Source: Ruminococcaceae bacterium UBA1865 (GTDB taxonomy: Bacteria > Bacillota > Clostridia > Oscillospirales > Acutalibacteraceae). From it: DNA of 22,886 bases. Below are positions 1 through 8,070 of this stretch, piece after piece. Positions within the stretch are counted from its first letter, which is position 1, and every line of letters begins with the position of its first letter. Below the pieces are notes generated by a model that saw only the letters and a list, made by a program, of their open reading frames with translations, was not told where the DNA came from and did not search any database. The stretch is from assembly GCA_002338255.1 (NCBI GenBank), contig DDHX01000028.1, forward strand, positions 54,213-77,098, given 5' to 3'. Made by a program: the position numbers and the translations under genes.

Positions 1-1036
1 TCTTTGTATCTATGTCTGGCTTTTCATATTTAAAAGATAGATCACTGGTGGACATATTAACAGGAAGCAGAGCGGAAACCTTTTCAGAGGGGGAATAAAC
101 TATACTGTTCAGCGTGTTATTCGCCAGAGTGATTTTTTGGAGAGCGGATTGAACAAGCTTTTCATTCGTGATAGCAACAGGTGCAAATTGTGTGAAGCCA
201 TAATTAAGCAGGTCAACTGTATCTTTCCATTTATCACTTGTATTGGAAGATTTCATCACAACAGCGATAAGGGTCGTACCATTTTTTTGCGCGGTTGTTA
301 CCAGTGTGTGCTGCGCTTCGCTTGTCCAACCGGTTTTGCTCATTAAAATTCCGTTATAGGGGATCTCACCGTTAATGAACTTATTGCGCGAACTGAAGAT
401 TCTTGTTTCGGGTTGCTTATTTGTCGGCGGAATTTTATATCGTTTTGCAGTAAAAATTTTTACAAATCTGGGGACTTTAATTGCCGCAGCCGTGATTTTT
501 GCCATGTCATAGGCTGTGGTATAGTGACTGTTGCTGTGCAATCCATTCGCATTGATGAATTTTGTATTCTTCGCGCCCGCTTGGACCGCCGTATCGTTCA
601 TCAGTTTTGCAAAATTGTTTAAAGTTCCTCCGATTGACTCTGCGATACCATTGGCAGCGTCATTTGCCGACTCAATGGACAATGCATATAATGCCTGCTC
701 CAAAGTGATTTTTTCTCCAACATCCAATGCGATATGGGAAGAATCTCTGTCAACTGAAAACACAGCGTTATCTGACATCGTAATCACATCAGTCAATTTT
801 CCCTTTTGCAAAGCAAGCATTCCCGTCATAATCTTTGTGGTGCTTGCGGGATACATTTTTCGGTCCATATTTTTTTGAAAAAGTATTTGTCCGCTCGTTG
901 CATCCATCAATATCGCTGCTTCGGAATTTATTTTTGGAATCTGTATTGTTTTCGTAACCGCATCCGCTTTTATAGAAGGCACGGTTACGATGCAGAGCAA
1001 CAGGAACAACAACAGAGCCGATACGACTTTTTGCAT
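1..1036 (-). CDS. D-alanyl-D-alanine carboxypeptidase (peptidase S11, DacF/DacA type), 3' end beyond the window
   Basis: The minus-strand frame from the ATG at 1036 is open to the left edge: 345 codons with no stop, so the C-terminus is missing. It starts with a signal peptide (hydrophobic residues 4-22, probable cleavage near A24). It then shows the three penicillin-binding motifs of S11 peptidases: S65-T-T-K68 (SxxK nucleophile), S123-A-N125 (SxN) and K234-T-G236 (KTG). Enzymes of this family trim the terminal D-Ala from peptidoglycan stem peptides outside the membrane. GAGGTG lies a few bases upstream of the ATG. The gene follows hflK by 23 bp, so it is probably the last or near-last gene of the foldase/SPFH operon and adds a cell-wall enzyme to that unit. 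Family assignment is secure. Which paralogue it is (vegetative or sporulation DacF/DacB) cannot be decided without the C-terminus. Confidence 0.93.
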   Translation of the reverse strand, partial: MQKVVSALLLFLLLCIVTVPSIKADAVTKTIQIPKINSEAAILMDATSGQILFQKNMDRKMYPASTTKIMTGMLALQKGKLTDVITMSDNAVFSVDRDSSHIALDVGEKITLEQALYALSIESANDAANGIAESIGGTLNNFAKLMNDTAVQAGAKNTKFINANGLHSNSHYTTAYDMAKITAAAIKVPRFVKIFTAKRYKIPPTNKQPETRIFSSRNKFINGEIPYNGILMSKTGWTSEAQHTLVTTAQKNGTTLIAVVMKSSNTSDKWKDTVDLLNYGFTQFAPVAITNEKLVQSALQKITLANNTLNSIVYSPSEKVSALLPVNMSTSDLSFKYEKPDIDTK

Positions 1037-1059
1037 GATTCACCTCATGAAATTGCTGA

Positions 1060-2262
1060 TTATGCATCGGGCTGAACCACTGAGCCCTGATTTCCGCCAG
1101 ACGAATTATTTGATGGCGTATCATTTGACGAATTATTTACGGTTGAGCCAGTTATCAGGTTTGGATCGAACATTTTTATATCAACGCTTCCATCAGATGA
1201 ATCGACAATATACTTTTTAACTTTTGGAAGTATTTTTTCAAGAGTTTCCAGCAACAAACGATATTTGGTGGTATCCTGCGTATAAATTTTGCTGTTTTTC
1301 TGGTATTCCTGCAGCATGCTTAGGAATTTATCCGCCTCGCCGGTCGCGCTATTGATTTGCTGAGTTTTGTAAGCCTCAGCCTTTGAGAGAATCGTATCCG
1401 CTTCCGCGCGTGCCTTTGGAATCAAGCTGTTATAATAACCATTCGCCTCGTTGATTGCCTTTTCCTTTTCTTCTTTTGCTGTAGTAACATCCAGAAATGC
1501 GGCGGAAACTTCGGATGGTGGAGTGATTGCCTGTATGTTGAAAGCTGTTACCTGTATCCCCGCATCATATAAATCCAGGGCATTCTGTGTCTGCTGCATG
1601 ATGGAATTCTGTATCTGAACCTTCTCCGTGCTTAAAATGTTGTCTACGGCCATATTTGCCAGAGTCTTGACAAGTGCGGCCTCAACGCTGTATCGTACCA
1701 ACTGTTCACTGCTTCCGTTCACGTTATAAAGAAATTTGGCAGCATCCTTGACTTTGTAATGAACGATTGCCTGTGAAGTGATGACGTTTTCATCGCCCGA
1801 AAGAACCTGAATGGCCTGAGGGGCGTCATTCGCATTGTGAACATGTTCAGGGATGCTCATTCCGATATCCGCACGACGAACCTCTGAGACACTTACTTTT
1901 TGTACTTGGTCAATCGGATAGGGAAAACGGTAATGAATCCCCTCGCTGACCGTTTGCGGCAAAACTGCTCCGAAACGTCGGATAACGGCCTGTTCACCTG
2001 GAGTTACTATGTAAATTCCGGTAAGCAAATAAATACCTAAAACACCGAGAACCATCGTAATTATAACTTTTTTAGGGTTCAGGTGACCAAATGCTTTCTT
2101 TATATCGCTGATCGCCGAGCTGTCTTTCTGCGAACCAAACAATTTGTTAAATTTGATCTTTGAAAGAAAAGCTCCGGGTTTGAAATGCAGATAGTTTTTT
2201 TTAATTTTTCCGTCGACTTTCTTGCCGTCAGTACCGGGCGGATTGTTGAATTCATCGTTCAT
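1060..2262 (-). CDS. hflK: SPFH-domain protein, HflK-like (second HflK of the operon)
   Basis: 400 residues. A charged cytoplasmic N-terminus of about 65 residues is followed by one membrane segment (about 66-86) and the SPFH signature starting TPGEQAVIRRFG. A long Ala/Glu/Lys-rich coiled coil runs over roughly residues 250-320, and the tail is Asn/Ser/Gly-rich. This is the HflK layout. HflK and HflC form large membrane assemblies that hold and modulate the membrane AAA protease FtsH. GGAAGGAG precedes the ATG by 8 bases, and the stop of hflC lies 15 bp upstream, so the two are cotranscribed. It is a paralogue of the SPFH half of the CDF-fused protein encoded two genes upstream, so this operon carries two HflK-type subunits and one HflC. 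The HflK call is secure. A role with FtsH is inferred from the family, because ftsH is not in the window. Confidence 0.92.
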   Translation of the reverse strand: MNDEFNNPPGTDGKKVDGKIKKNYLHFKPGAFLSKIKFNKLFGSQKDSSAISDIKKAFGHLNPKKVIITMVLGVLGIYLLTGIYIVTPGEQAVIRRFGAVLPQTVSEGIHYRFPYPIDQVQKVSVSEVRRADIGMSIPEHVHNANDAPQAIQVLSGDENVITSQAIVHYKVKDAAKFLYNVNGSSEQLVRYSVEAALVKTLANMAVDNILSTEKVQIQNSIMQQTQNALDLYDAGIQVTAFNIQAITPPSEVSAAFLDVTTAKEEKEKAINEANGYYNSLIPKARAEADTILSKAEAYKTQQINSATGEADKFLSMLQEYQKNSKIYTQDTTKYRLLLETLEKILPKVKKYIVDSSDGSVDIKMFDPNLITGSTVNNSSNDTPSNNSSGGNQGSVVQPDA

Positions 2263-2277
2263 CGTAGCCGCTCCTTC

Positions 2278-3189
2278 CTAATTTTTTGTGCTGCCGCTTA
2301 GATATTTTAGAATTTCAGCAGTTGACGGCAAAATTAGAGTAGTATTTTTGTCAATTGTTTTTTGATAGGTTTCAAGAGTTCGGATGAATTCATAGAACTT
2401 GGGATCCTTTTGGAATGCTGCTCCATAAATCTGAATTGCCTTGGCGTCGCCCTCACCCTTGATCTGTTGTGCCTGCTTATTGGCTTCGGATAAAATAATT
2501 TTCTGCTCCTTATCGGCGTTTGCGCGGATCTTTGTTGCTTCCTCACTGCCTTCCGAGCGGTATTTTTGCGCCATTTGCTCACGTTCCGCCTTCATACGGT
2601 CATACACACTCTTTTTGTTGGCTTCCGGGAAATTGAGGACGCGAACCTGTGCATCGACAACCTCGATGCCATATTCCCGCGCACGCTCTTTTGCATAGGA
2701 CACCGTGCTCCCCAGCATCGTGTCAAGCTGCAACTTTTTTGTGTCCACGTTTACAAGCTGATCAAGGCTATACTTGCCCATCTGAACACCGAGGCTGGAA
2801 GAAAAAACATCCAGAAGACGGGCTTCCGCGCCGATTTTATCCTTAACCGTTTTCAAATAGAGAACGGGATCCGCTATTTTCCATGTCCCATAATAATCGA
2901 TGGAGACGCTTTTTTTATCCAGGGTTAAAAGTTCAATGGAATTCGTTTTATACACCTGAATACGCTTGTCTAGGCGCTGCACAGATTGAAGCGGGTCTGG
3001 CAGTTTTACCCTAAGCCCTGGCTGGTCGACCGTAACCACCGGGTCGCCGAATTGCGTGACCACGGCATATTCCGTCACATCGACTTTGTAAATAATCAGT
3101 GTCAGAAACAGAAGAATAACAGTCAAAAAAGCTCCCAAAACAATCTTTTTATTCAGTTTGTGTCCTGAAACGGTTTTTGTCATTTCCAT
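2278..3189 (-). CDS. hflC: SPFH-domain protein, HflC
   Basis: 303 residues: a short N-terminus, one membrane segment (about 15-35), then an SPFH domain beginning VDVTEYAVVTQFGDP, with a basic, Glu/Ala/Gln-rich coiled-coil region around residues 195-255. The length and short tail fit HflC rather than HflK. HflC pairs with HflK in the inner-membrane complex that modulates FtsH. The ATG at 3189 overlaps the stop of the upstream CDF-HflK gene by one base (TAATG). Its Shine-Dalgarno GGAGGA lies inside the end of that gene, so translation is probably coupled and the two products made in fixed proportion. An ATG two codons later (3183) is a possible alternative start. Confidence 0.93.
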   Translation of the reverse strand: MEMTKTVSGHKLNKKIVLGAFLTVILLFLTLIIYKVDVTEYAVVTQFGDPVVTVDQPGLRVKLPDPLQSVQRLDKRIQVYKTNSIELLTLDKKSVSIDYYGTWKIADPVLYLKTVKDKIGAEARLLDVFSSSLGVQMGKYSLDQLVNVDTKKLQLDTMLGSTVSYAKERAREYGIEVVDAQVRVLNFPEANKKSVYDRMKAEREQMAQKYRSEGSEEATKIRANADKEQKIILSEANKQAQQIKGEGDAKAIQIYGAAFQKDPKFYEFIRTLETYQKTIDKNTTLILPSTAEILKYLSGSTKN

Positions 3190-4724
3190 TAATTTGTTCC
3201 TCCGGTTGTATTAGTGGTATTATTGGGAAGCCAGAGCTCGGCATTTTTAATCTTAACATTGGCTCCAAGCAATATTTTTTTCACATTGGGTAAAATCTGA
3301 TCCATCGTTTCCATGTAGAGCCGGAATTTTGTAACACCGGAATAAGACGCATATGCGGCCTGCTTTTTCGCAAACAGTGCCGCGTCGCCTTCAGCTGTCC
3401 GGATCTTTTCATTTCGGTATGCCTCGGCCTCGGACTTCATCTTATAGGCGTCCGCATTGGCCTGCGGAATAATGGTGTTTTTATATTGCTGAGCCTGGTT
3501 GGCATAGATGACTTTGTCCTGTCGGGCGCTGGCCAAATCCTGGAAACTCGCGACCACGTTCTCGGGGGGAGAAACATCCACAAGCTGTATCCCGACGATC
3601 TGGATACCGGTGCCATTTCGGTCCATAGTAGCCTGCAGGGAAGTTTTTGCCTGCTGTTCCATATCTTCCTTACCCTCGGTAAGTAGATAATCGATTTTAT
3701 TCTCGCCGACGATTTTGCGTATGCTTGTCGTAGCACTTGCACCGATCAGGGTATCCAGATTATTCACATTCATCACATAATCGACCGCATTACGAATCTT
3801 GTAATGAACCGACATGTTGACATTCACAAGATTTGTGTCACCGGTCAGCAGCTCCTGCCGTCCGGTTTCCGTTTTTCGAATATTGTCCTTTTTTATCACA
3901 GTGACCTGTTCGATTGGGGTCGGAAGCCGGTAGTGGATGCCTGGGACCGCATTACCATTCACGACAGAGCCGAATCGCCGAACAATGCCGACTTCATCCC
4001 ACTTTACAAAATAGACGCCCGATAATATGTAAGCTGAAAATAATATTAAGCCGATGCCGAAGTACATTTTTTTGTTCCCATGGAGTACGTGATGATGTGC
4101 GTGACCCACTTCGGTTGAATTTTCCTTAGGATGCAACAGCATTTTTAGATTAGAAGTCAAAATTTCATACCCGGCGGTCATCAAAAGTACCATTGCGGCA
4201 ACGGCCGAGATTTTGTCAAGACTGGGCATTCCGAAAAGAGAGCCCAACAGGCCGATAAGAACAGCGATGGAACAGTACATATCCATTTTTGAATGGTACC
4301 CGTCCGCGATCAGACTTTGTGAACCGGTCTGTTCGCCCACATAAATTTTGTATCGCGCCATAAAGTAATTGATAATGATTCCGACAAAGGCTCCGGCAGC
4401 CACAAACGGGACATATCGAAGCTCTGTCGTTTCCCCGCTTAACGCGTCCGAGAGGATCTCAGCACCCATAAAGAAAATGAACAGGGAAACAAAAACCGCT
4501 AGGATATTCTCCGCTTTTCCAGTTGCCTTCTTCTTTTTTGTGCCGTATCTGGTGTACAGAAGCCCCACGAAAACGACGGTGGAAACAAATACGTCGGTAA
4601 ATGAGTGCCACGCGTTTGCCTCCAGCCCAATGCTTCCCGAAATGTTTGCCAGGAAAAAGCGTAAAATAATCAAAACAATATTCGCAATAACCGAGATTAA
4701 AATCGTTTTTTCTTTTCTTCCCAT
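3189..4724 (-). CDS. Fusion protein: CDF cation-efflux membrane domain + HflK-type SPFH domain
   Basis: 511 residues. Residues 1-200 form a six-helix cation-diffusion-facilitator unit with both transport-site motifs: H40-S-F-T-D44 in the second helix and H144-S-K-M-D148 in the fifth, the HxxxD/HxxxD pair typical of zinc-type CDF transporters. The usual cytoplasmic metal-binding domain is absent. In its place is a short His-rich linker (H208, H210-H212, H215), then a seventh membrane segment (about 221-240) and an HflK-type SPFH domain (VKWDEVGIVRRFG onward) with an Ala/Gln/Lys coiled coil at about 395-460. GAGGTG precedes the ATG. The open frame crosses the junction without interruption, so this is a true fusion and not two genes misread as one. 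It lies 74 bp after the foldase gene and overlaps hflC. A metal-linked SPFH scaffold is inference; the two domains are clear. Confidence 0.9.
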   Translation of the reverse strand: MGRKEKTILISVIANIVLIILRFFLANISGSIGLEANAWHSFTDVFVSTVVFVGLLYTRYGTKKKKATGKAENILAVFVSLFIFFMGAEILSDALSGETTELRYVPFVAAGAFVGIIINYFMARYKIYVGEQTGSQSLIADGYHSKMDMYCSIAVLIGLLGSLFGMPSLDKISAVAAMVLLMTAGYEILTSNLKMLLHPKENSTEVGHAHHHVLHGNKKMYFGIGLILFSAYILSGVYFVKWDEVGIVRRFGSVVNGNAVPGIHYRLPTPIEQVTVIKKDNIRKTETGRQELLTGDTNLVNVNMSVHYKIRNAVDYVMNVNNLDTLIGASATTSIRKIVGENKIDYLLTEGKEDMEQQAKTSLQATMDRNGTGIQIVGIQLVDVSPPENVVASFQDLASARQDKVIYANQAQQYKNTIIPQANADAYKMKSEAEAYRNEKIRTAEGDAALFAKKQAAYASYSGVTKFRLYMETMDQILPNVKKILLGANVKIKNAELWLPNNTTNTTGGTN

Positions 4725-4798
4725 AAAGACACCTCTTTAACCTGTAATTCGCTTTGAATGAAAGACGTTGAGTTTCCTCCTCATGCGAAGCGTGAGAT

Positions 4799-7051
4799 TT
4801 ACTTTTTATTCTGTTCTTTCAGAAGTCTCCGCAGCGTTTTATCGTATAGGGTGAATTTTGCGTTTTTCAACAGTGCCTGTTCCATTTCGGATTCAAGCTT
4901 ACTGTGCTTTTGTTCGCTGAGATATTCTTTTATGCTCTCAGTCGATTCCTGATAAGTCTTCTGACGTTCTTTCGTTCGCTCAAGCACCTTTATAATATAA
5001 AATCCGTAATTATAGTCAATGATATCGCTCGTTCCGCCAACTTTGAGATTAAAGGCTACAGTTCCTAATTTTTCGGGAAGGTAGTTCTGATAATATACAT
5101 CGTCTATTTTTCCGCCAGAGCTAGCGGTGGCATCCTCCGAATATTTTTTGGCAACCTCGGCAAAGTTTGTGCCTTTGTTCAGTAAAGAAAGGGCTTCGGA
5201 GGCTTTCTTTTTGGCCTGCTCCGCCTTTTCTCCGTTTTGGCCCTGATCGATCCAGATTAAACTGATTCGGACGCCAACGGGGACAAGAAAGTCTTTTTTA
5301 TTCTGTTCGTAGAACTTTTTTATTTCCGCTTCCGTCGGATTAGCCAGTTTATCGTCCACATCTTGTTTATGAAGGATTTGAGCAAGGTATTGAATTTTCA
5401 ATTCGTCATAACTGTGCTGCGCCGTTTTATCGGAACTGTTGTCACTGGTTTTTTCCAGCAAAAGCTCTTTTGCAATCAGTTGTTGAACCAATTGCTGCTT
5501 TTTCTCAAACGTCGAAAACTGATCCTGATATTCGGGAGAAAGCTCCTGAAACTCTGTATAAAAATCTCCGATTGTATACGTCTTACTGTGGACGCTAAAC
5601 AGCGCCTCAGTTTTGCGGGTCTTATATTCTTTATCCATATTGCTTTTCAGAATTACCGCCCGTATCGCTGACTGTACTTCCGAAAGCGGCCTGGTACCAG
5701 CTTTTGACGTACTGACCAGCTTAAGGATGCTGTATGACCCGTCTGTATTTTTGATGGGATCACCGATATCACCTGGCTGCATTTTCCATATGGCGGCTTC
5801 GGTTGCCGCGCTGCCCGCTCCCTTTTCAAGCGAAAGCTTATTTGCCTTCCCGCCAAGGCCGTAGGATGCAGCCACGCTGTCAAAGTTTTCCCCGGAACGA
5901 ATTTTGCGGATTGCCTCTGTAGCCTTGCTTTGCGCGTCTCCACCCGAAATTTTAATTTCAAGGGTCTCGGCTTTTTCAGCAACCTTATATTTGGACAAGT
6001 TTTGGTTATAATAGGCGGAAATTTCCTCCTCCGTAGGCTCCGTTACTTTCAAAAGGTCAAAATTTACCTGCAGACCCGCGGTTTGCTTGAGCTTCTCGAT
6101 ATAAGTGCCGAGGAAGTCCTCGTCTTTTTTGGACACCAGAATATTTCTTATTTCGCTTTCCACCTCGGCCAGGGATTTTCCCTGATAGGTTTGCCGGTTA
6201 TTGTCATAGTATTGCTGAACTTCCCAACTTGATATGGATTCCGGCTTGATTTCTTCTTGATGAAGCTGATCAATCAGCTGATTGACATTTGCGTTGTCCA
6301 GCAAATCTTTAATTCCGTGCTGAACGTCGCCGCGTTGCGTAACACCCTTTGATGCGGCCTGCTTCTGAATAATCTGCTCCACAGCAAGATTGGTTGCCAG
6401 CTGACGATATCCTTCAATACTGTCGATTGGGTGCGCTTCACATTTTTCATCCGGAGTACATTTTGTGTGATCATATCCATGTTTGTCGCAGGCCTCATGT
6501 TCGGTTTCTTTTGCCTCCTCCAAAGCGATAAAACTCTTGAGTTCTTCTATCGTAATATTTTTCCCATTATAGGAAGCCACTACATCCTCCCCCGGAGGCA
6601 TAGGCTCTGTCAGATACGGTAAAACATAGGCTCCTGCAGCCAAAATCAAAACAGCCGAACCGATTATAATAATTTTTTTTGCCCTTGGCTTTCTGTGCGT
6701 AACTGCAGCATCGACAGGAAAACAGGCTTCTTTATTGGCAAAACCGGTTTCCGCGATAATATCCTCCGCATTATCTGATGGCAGGCCGTTTTCCGTATCG
6801 TCTGCTTTGACAACGGAACCTACCGAGACCGAAGGATCAGAAATCGCAGGAAGATTCGAGGATACCGTATCATCAGTCGGTGTCAGGGATTCAGAAGGCA
6901 ATTTTTCCGCTGCACTTTTCTTAAATCCCAAAACATGCATCAAATCCGAAATAGCGGATCCTTTGTCAGCCTGGGTGATATCGGTTTCTTCCTTTGGTTT
7001 TTCAAAAGAAGGGTCTGAGTTCATTTCTTCATTTTCGTTACTGCTGTTCAA
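4799..7051 (-). CDS. Membrane-anchored peptidyl-prolyl isomerase/foldase with two parvulin-type domains and a Cys/His cluster
   Basis: I place the start at the TTG at 7051, which has GGGGAGG 8 bases upstream. The in-frame ATG at 7084 has no ribosome site and lies about five bases after the expected transcription start. That gives 750 residues (numbered from the TTG): an acidic cytoplasmic N-terminus of about 120 residues, one membrane helix (about 124-146), then an external part with SurA/PrsA-like N-domain sequence and two PpiC-like segments (roughly 350-450 and 585-690; the second has the clear parvulin pattern around SEDATASSGGKI). Just after the membrane helix is a dense cluster H185, C188, H191, H195, C198, C204, H207, a likely metal site. 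Parvulins assist folding of exported proteins. It is the first gene of the SPFH operon. The PPIase family call is strong. The first domain may lack activity, and metal binding is inference. Confidence 0.87.
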   Translation of the reverse strand: MNSSNENEEMNSDPSFEKPKEETDITQADKGSAISDLMHVLGFKKSAAEKLPSESLTPTDDTVSSNLPAISDPSVSVGSVVKADDTENGLPSDNAEDIIAETGFANKEACFPVDAAVTHRKPRAKKIIIIGSAVLILAAGAYVLPYLTEPMPPGEDVVASYNGKNITIEELKSFIALEEAKETEHEACDKHGYDHTKCTPDEKCEAHPIDSIEGYRQLATNLAVEQIIQKQAASKGVTQRGDVQHGIKDLLDNANVNQLIDQLHQEEIKPESISSWEVQQYYDNNRQTYQGKSLAEVESEIRNILVSKKDEDFLGTYIEKLKQTAGLQVNFDLLKVTEPTEEEISAYYNQNLSKYKVAEKAETLEIKISGGDAQSKATEAIRKIRSGENFDSVAASYGLGGKANKLSLEKGAGSAATEAAIWKMQPGDIGDPIKNTDGSYSILKLVSTSKAGTRPLSEVQSAIRAVILKSNMDKEYKTRKTEALFSVHSKTYTIGDFYTEFQELSPEYQDQFSTFEKKQQLVQQLIAKELLLEKTSDNSSDKTAQHSYDELKIQYLAQILHKQDVDDKLANPTEAEIKKFYEQNKKDFLVPVGVRISLIWIDQGQNGEKAEQAKKKASEALSLLNKGTNFAEVAKKYSEDATASSGGKIDDVYYQNYLPEKLGTVAFNLKVGGTSDIIDYNYGFYIIKVLERTKERQKTYQESTESIKEYLSEQKHSKLESEMEQALLKNAKFTLYDKTLRRLLKEQNKK

Positions 7052-7095
7052 TTGGCAAACCTCCCCACAGATAAGTAAAGACATTTCATTATTTA

Positions 7096-7127
7096 ATTAT
7101 AGGAAAAAATGTGGTAATTTTATGGTG
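7096..7127 (-). promoter_or_regulatory. Promoter of the foldase/SPFH operon with a two-half-site box at the -35 position
   Basis: On the minus strand CACCATAAAATTACCAC (7127 to 7111) holds two CACCAT-like half-sites 11 bp apart. A perfect TATAAT (7101 to 7096) begins 15 bp after the start of the second half-site. There is no good TTGACA, as expected for an activator-dependent promoter. The same arrangement occurs at 8704-8736 and 16962-16994. Transcription would start near 7089, which supports the TTG start at 7051 for the foldase. Confidence 0.65.
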
Positions 7128-7240
7128 ATACGAATAGTTGCTCCAACGAAAAGAAAAACTAACACGAGTAGTAACAGCAATATCCATTTTGCGTTGTTTA
7201 ATGTAACTCTATTATTTCGATTCTTTTCACAGTATGACAT
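7097..7240 (-). CDS. Possible small single-pass membrane peptide (47 aa)
   Basis: An ORF runs from the ATG at 7240, inside the last codons of the DUF1624 gene (stop 7227-7229), to a TAA at 7097. The product has a polar, basic N-terminus (about residues 1-18, with NRNNR), one very hydrophobic helix (about 19-34, rich in Leu/Val/Phe) and a short basic tail. The overlap with the upstream gene would allow translational coupling. I see no convincing Shine-Dalgarno site, and the 3' end of the ORF coincides with the promoter box of the next operon. It may therefore be a chance ORF. I do not recognise the sequence. Confidence 0.3.
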   Translation of the reverse strand: MSYCEKNRNNRVTLNNAKWILLLLLVLVFLFVGATIRITIKLPHFFL

Positions 7241-7934
7241 TAAATATAAGCCAGAATAAACCCAAAAGCAGTGGTTGATGTACTAGAAAAACCCACAGTG
7301 TATGTCTCCCCAAGAAATTTATAAAAGGACACTCGAAATTGTACACCCATTGCGGCGTTTGATGCTTAAGCAAAGGCTCCGTCAGATATGTTCCGAAAAA
7401 AAACGCAAATATCCACGGAATTAAGGGATAATAATCGGCACTTATAAAATCATTTGAAATCAAACCAAACGGAAAAAGATACACCGAATCAAGGTTAATA
7501 GGAAATATTTGATTTGTAATTAAAAACAGGGCAGCAAAGAGTAGTAATGCAATATTGCGAGGAATCGCAATTAGGGCCTTTTTACAAAATGCTGCCATCA
7601 GCATGGCAGTCCCCATAAAGTGCAAAATGCCAAAACGGATAGGGAATTCTGGCGTGACAAAAAGCGTCAAAATCGAGACATCCAACGCTATAGCAAGAAC
7701 TTTCAGCCCGTTCCGTATCGGATTATAAGATAAATTGGTTGAAATACCTGAAATGATGATAAATGCAAGCGCGAAAACCGTTCGTATTAATTTGAACATT
7801 TCTGTATCCAAAAAAGGAATTTTCATATTGTAAAATGCGGTGAGATCAAACGCAGCATGGTGTGCTATCATGCCAACTATTGCCACACCGCGAATAAAAT
7901 CCAACAGATGTATGCGTTCTACTCCATTTTTCAA
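7227..7934 (-). CDS. DUF1624 / heparan-alpha-glucosaminide N-acetyltransferase-like multi-pass membrane protein
   Basis: 235 residues with about seven membrane segments. The N-terminus R7-I-H-L-L-D12-F-I-R-G followed by H25-H26 and D30 matches the opening of the DUF1624/YeiB-like acyltransferase group. The C-terminus GRHTLWVFLVHQPLLLG is the matching final signature. Related proteins move acetyl groups across a membrane onto sugars, but the bacterial DUF1624 members are uncharacterised and the substrate here is unknown. The start is a TTG at 7934, with AGGAGG nine bases upstream. The gene lies downstream of a strong terminator, so it probably has its own promoter in 7945-8010, but I could not pick a convincing one. 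Its last codons overlap a possible 47-residue ORF. The family call is good; function is open. Confidence 0.8.
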   Translation of the reverse strand: MKNGVERIHLLDFIRGVAIVGMIAHHAAFDLTAFYNMKIPFLDTEMFKLIRTVFALAFIIISGISTNLSYNPIRNGLKVLAIALDVSILTLFVTPEFPIRFGILHFMGTAMLMAAFCKKALIAIPRNIALLLFAALFLITNQIFPINLDSVYLFPFGLISNDFISADYYPLIPWIFAFFFGTYLTEPLLKHQTPQWVYNFECPFINFLGRHTLWVFLVHQPLLLGLFWLIFNVIL

Positions 7935-8011
7935 AAGAATCAGCCTCCTGATTGGAAGATTTTTTGGGAAACAACGGGTTCAAGGATCAGCATTCACATT
8001 GCATCTCGCAA

Positions 8012-8058
8012 ATAAAAAACTCCCGCATCTGCTCAGTTGTAGATGTGGGAGCTTTTTT
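8012..8058 (-). terminator. Rho-independent terminator after the lipoprotein gene, probably bidirectional
   Basis: An 11-bp stem pairs CTCCCGCATCT (8020-8030) with AGATGTGGGAG (8041-8051), with one G-T pair and a 10-base loop. On the minus strand it is followed by TTTTTTATT, and on the plus strand by six T. It lies 13 bp after the lipoprotein stop. Confidence 0.85.
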
Positions 8059-8070
8059 GAAATGAGAAAA

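Noticed and set aside
7052..7084. Longer foldase start at the ATG at 7084
   Set aside because: No Shine-Dalgarno, and about five bases from the expected transcription start; the TTG at 7051 has GGGGAGG at ideal distance.
6735..7259. 174-codon plus-strand frame opposite the foldase N-terminus
   Set aside because: It is antisense to the Ser/Asp-rich low-complexity region of the foldase gene, which produces long open shadows; no ribosome site or family match.
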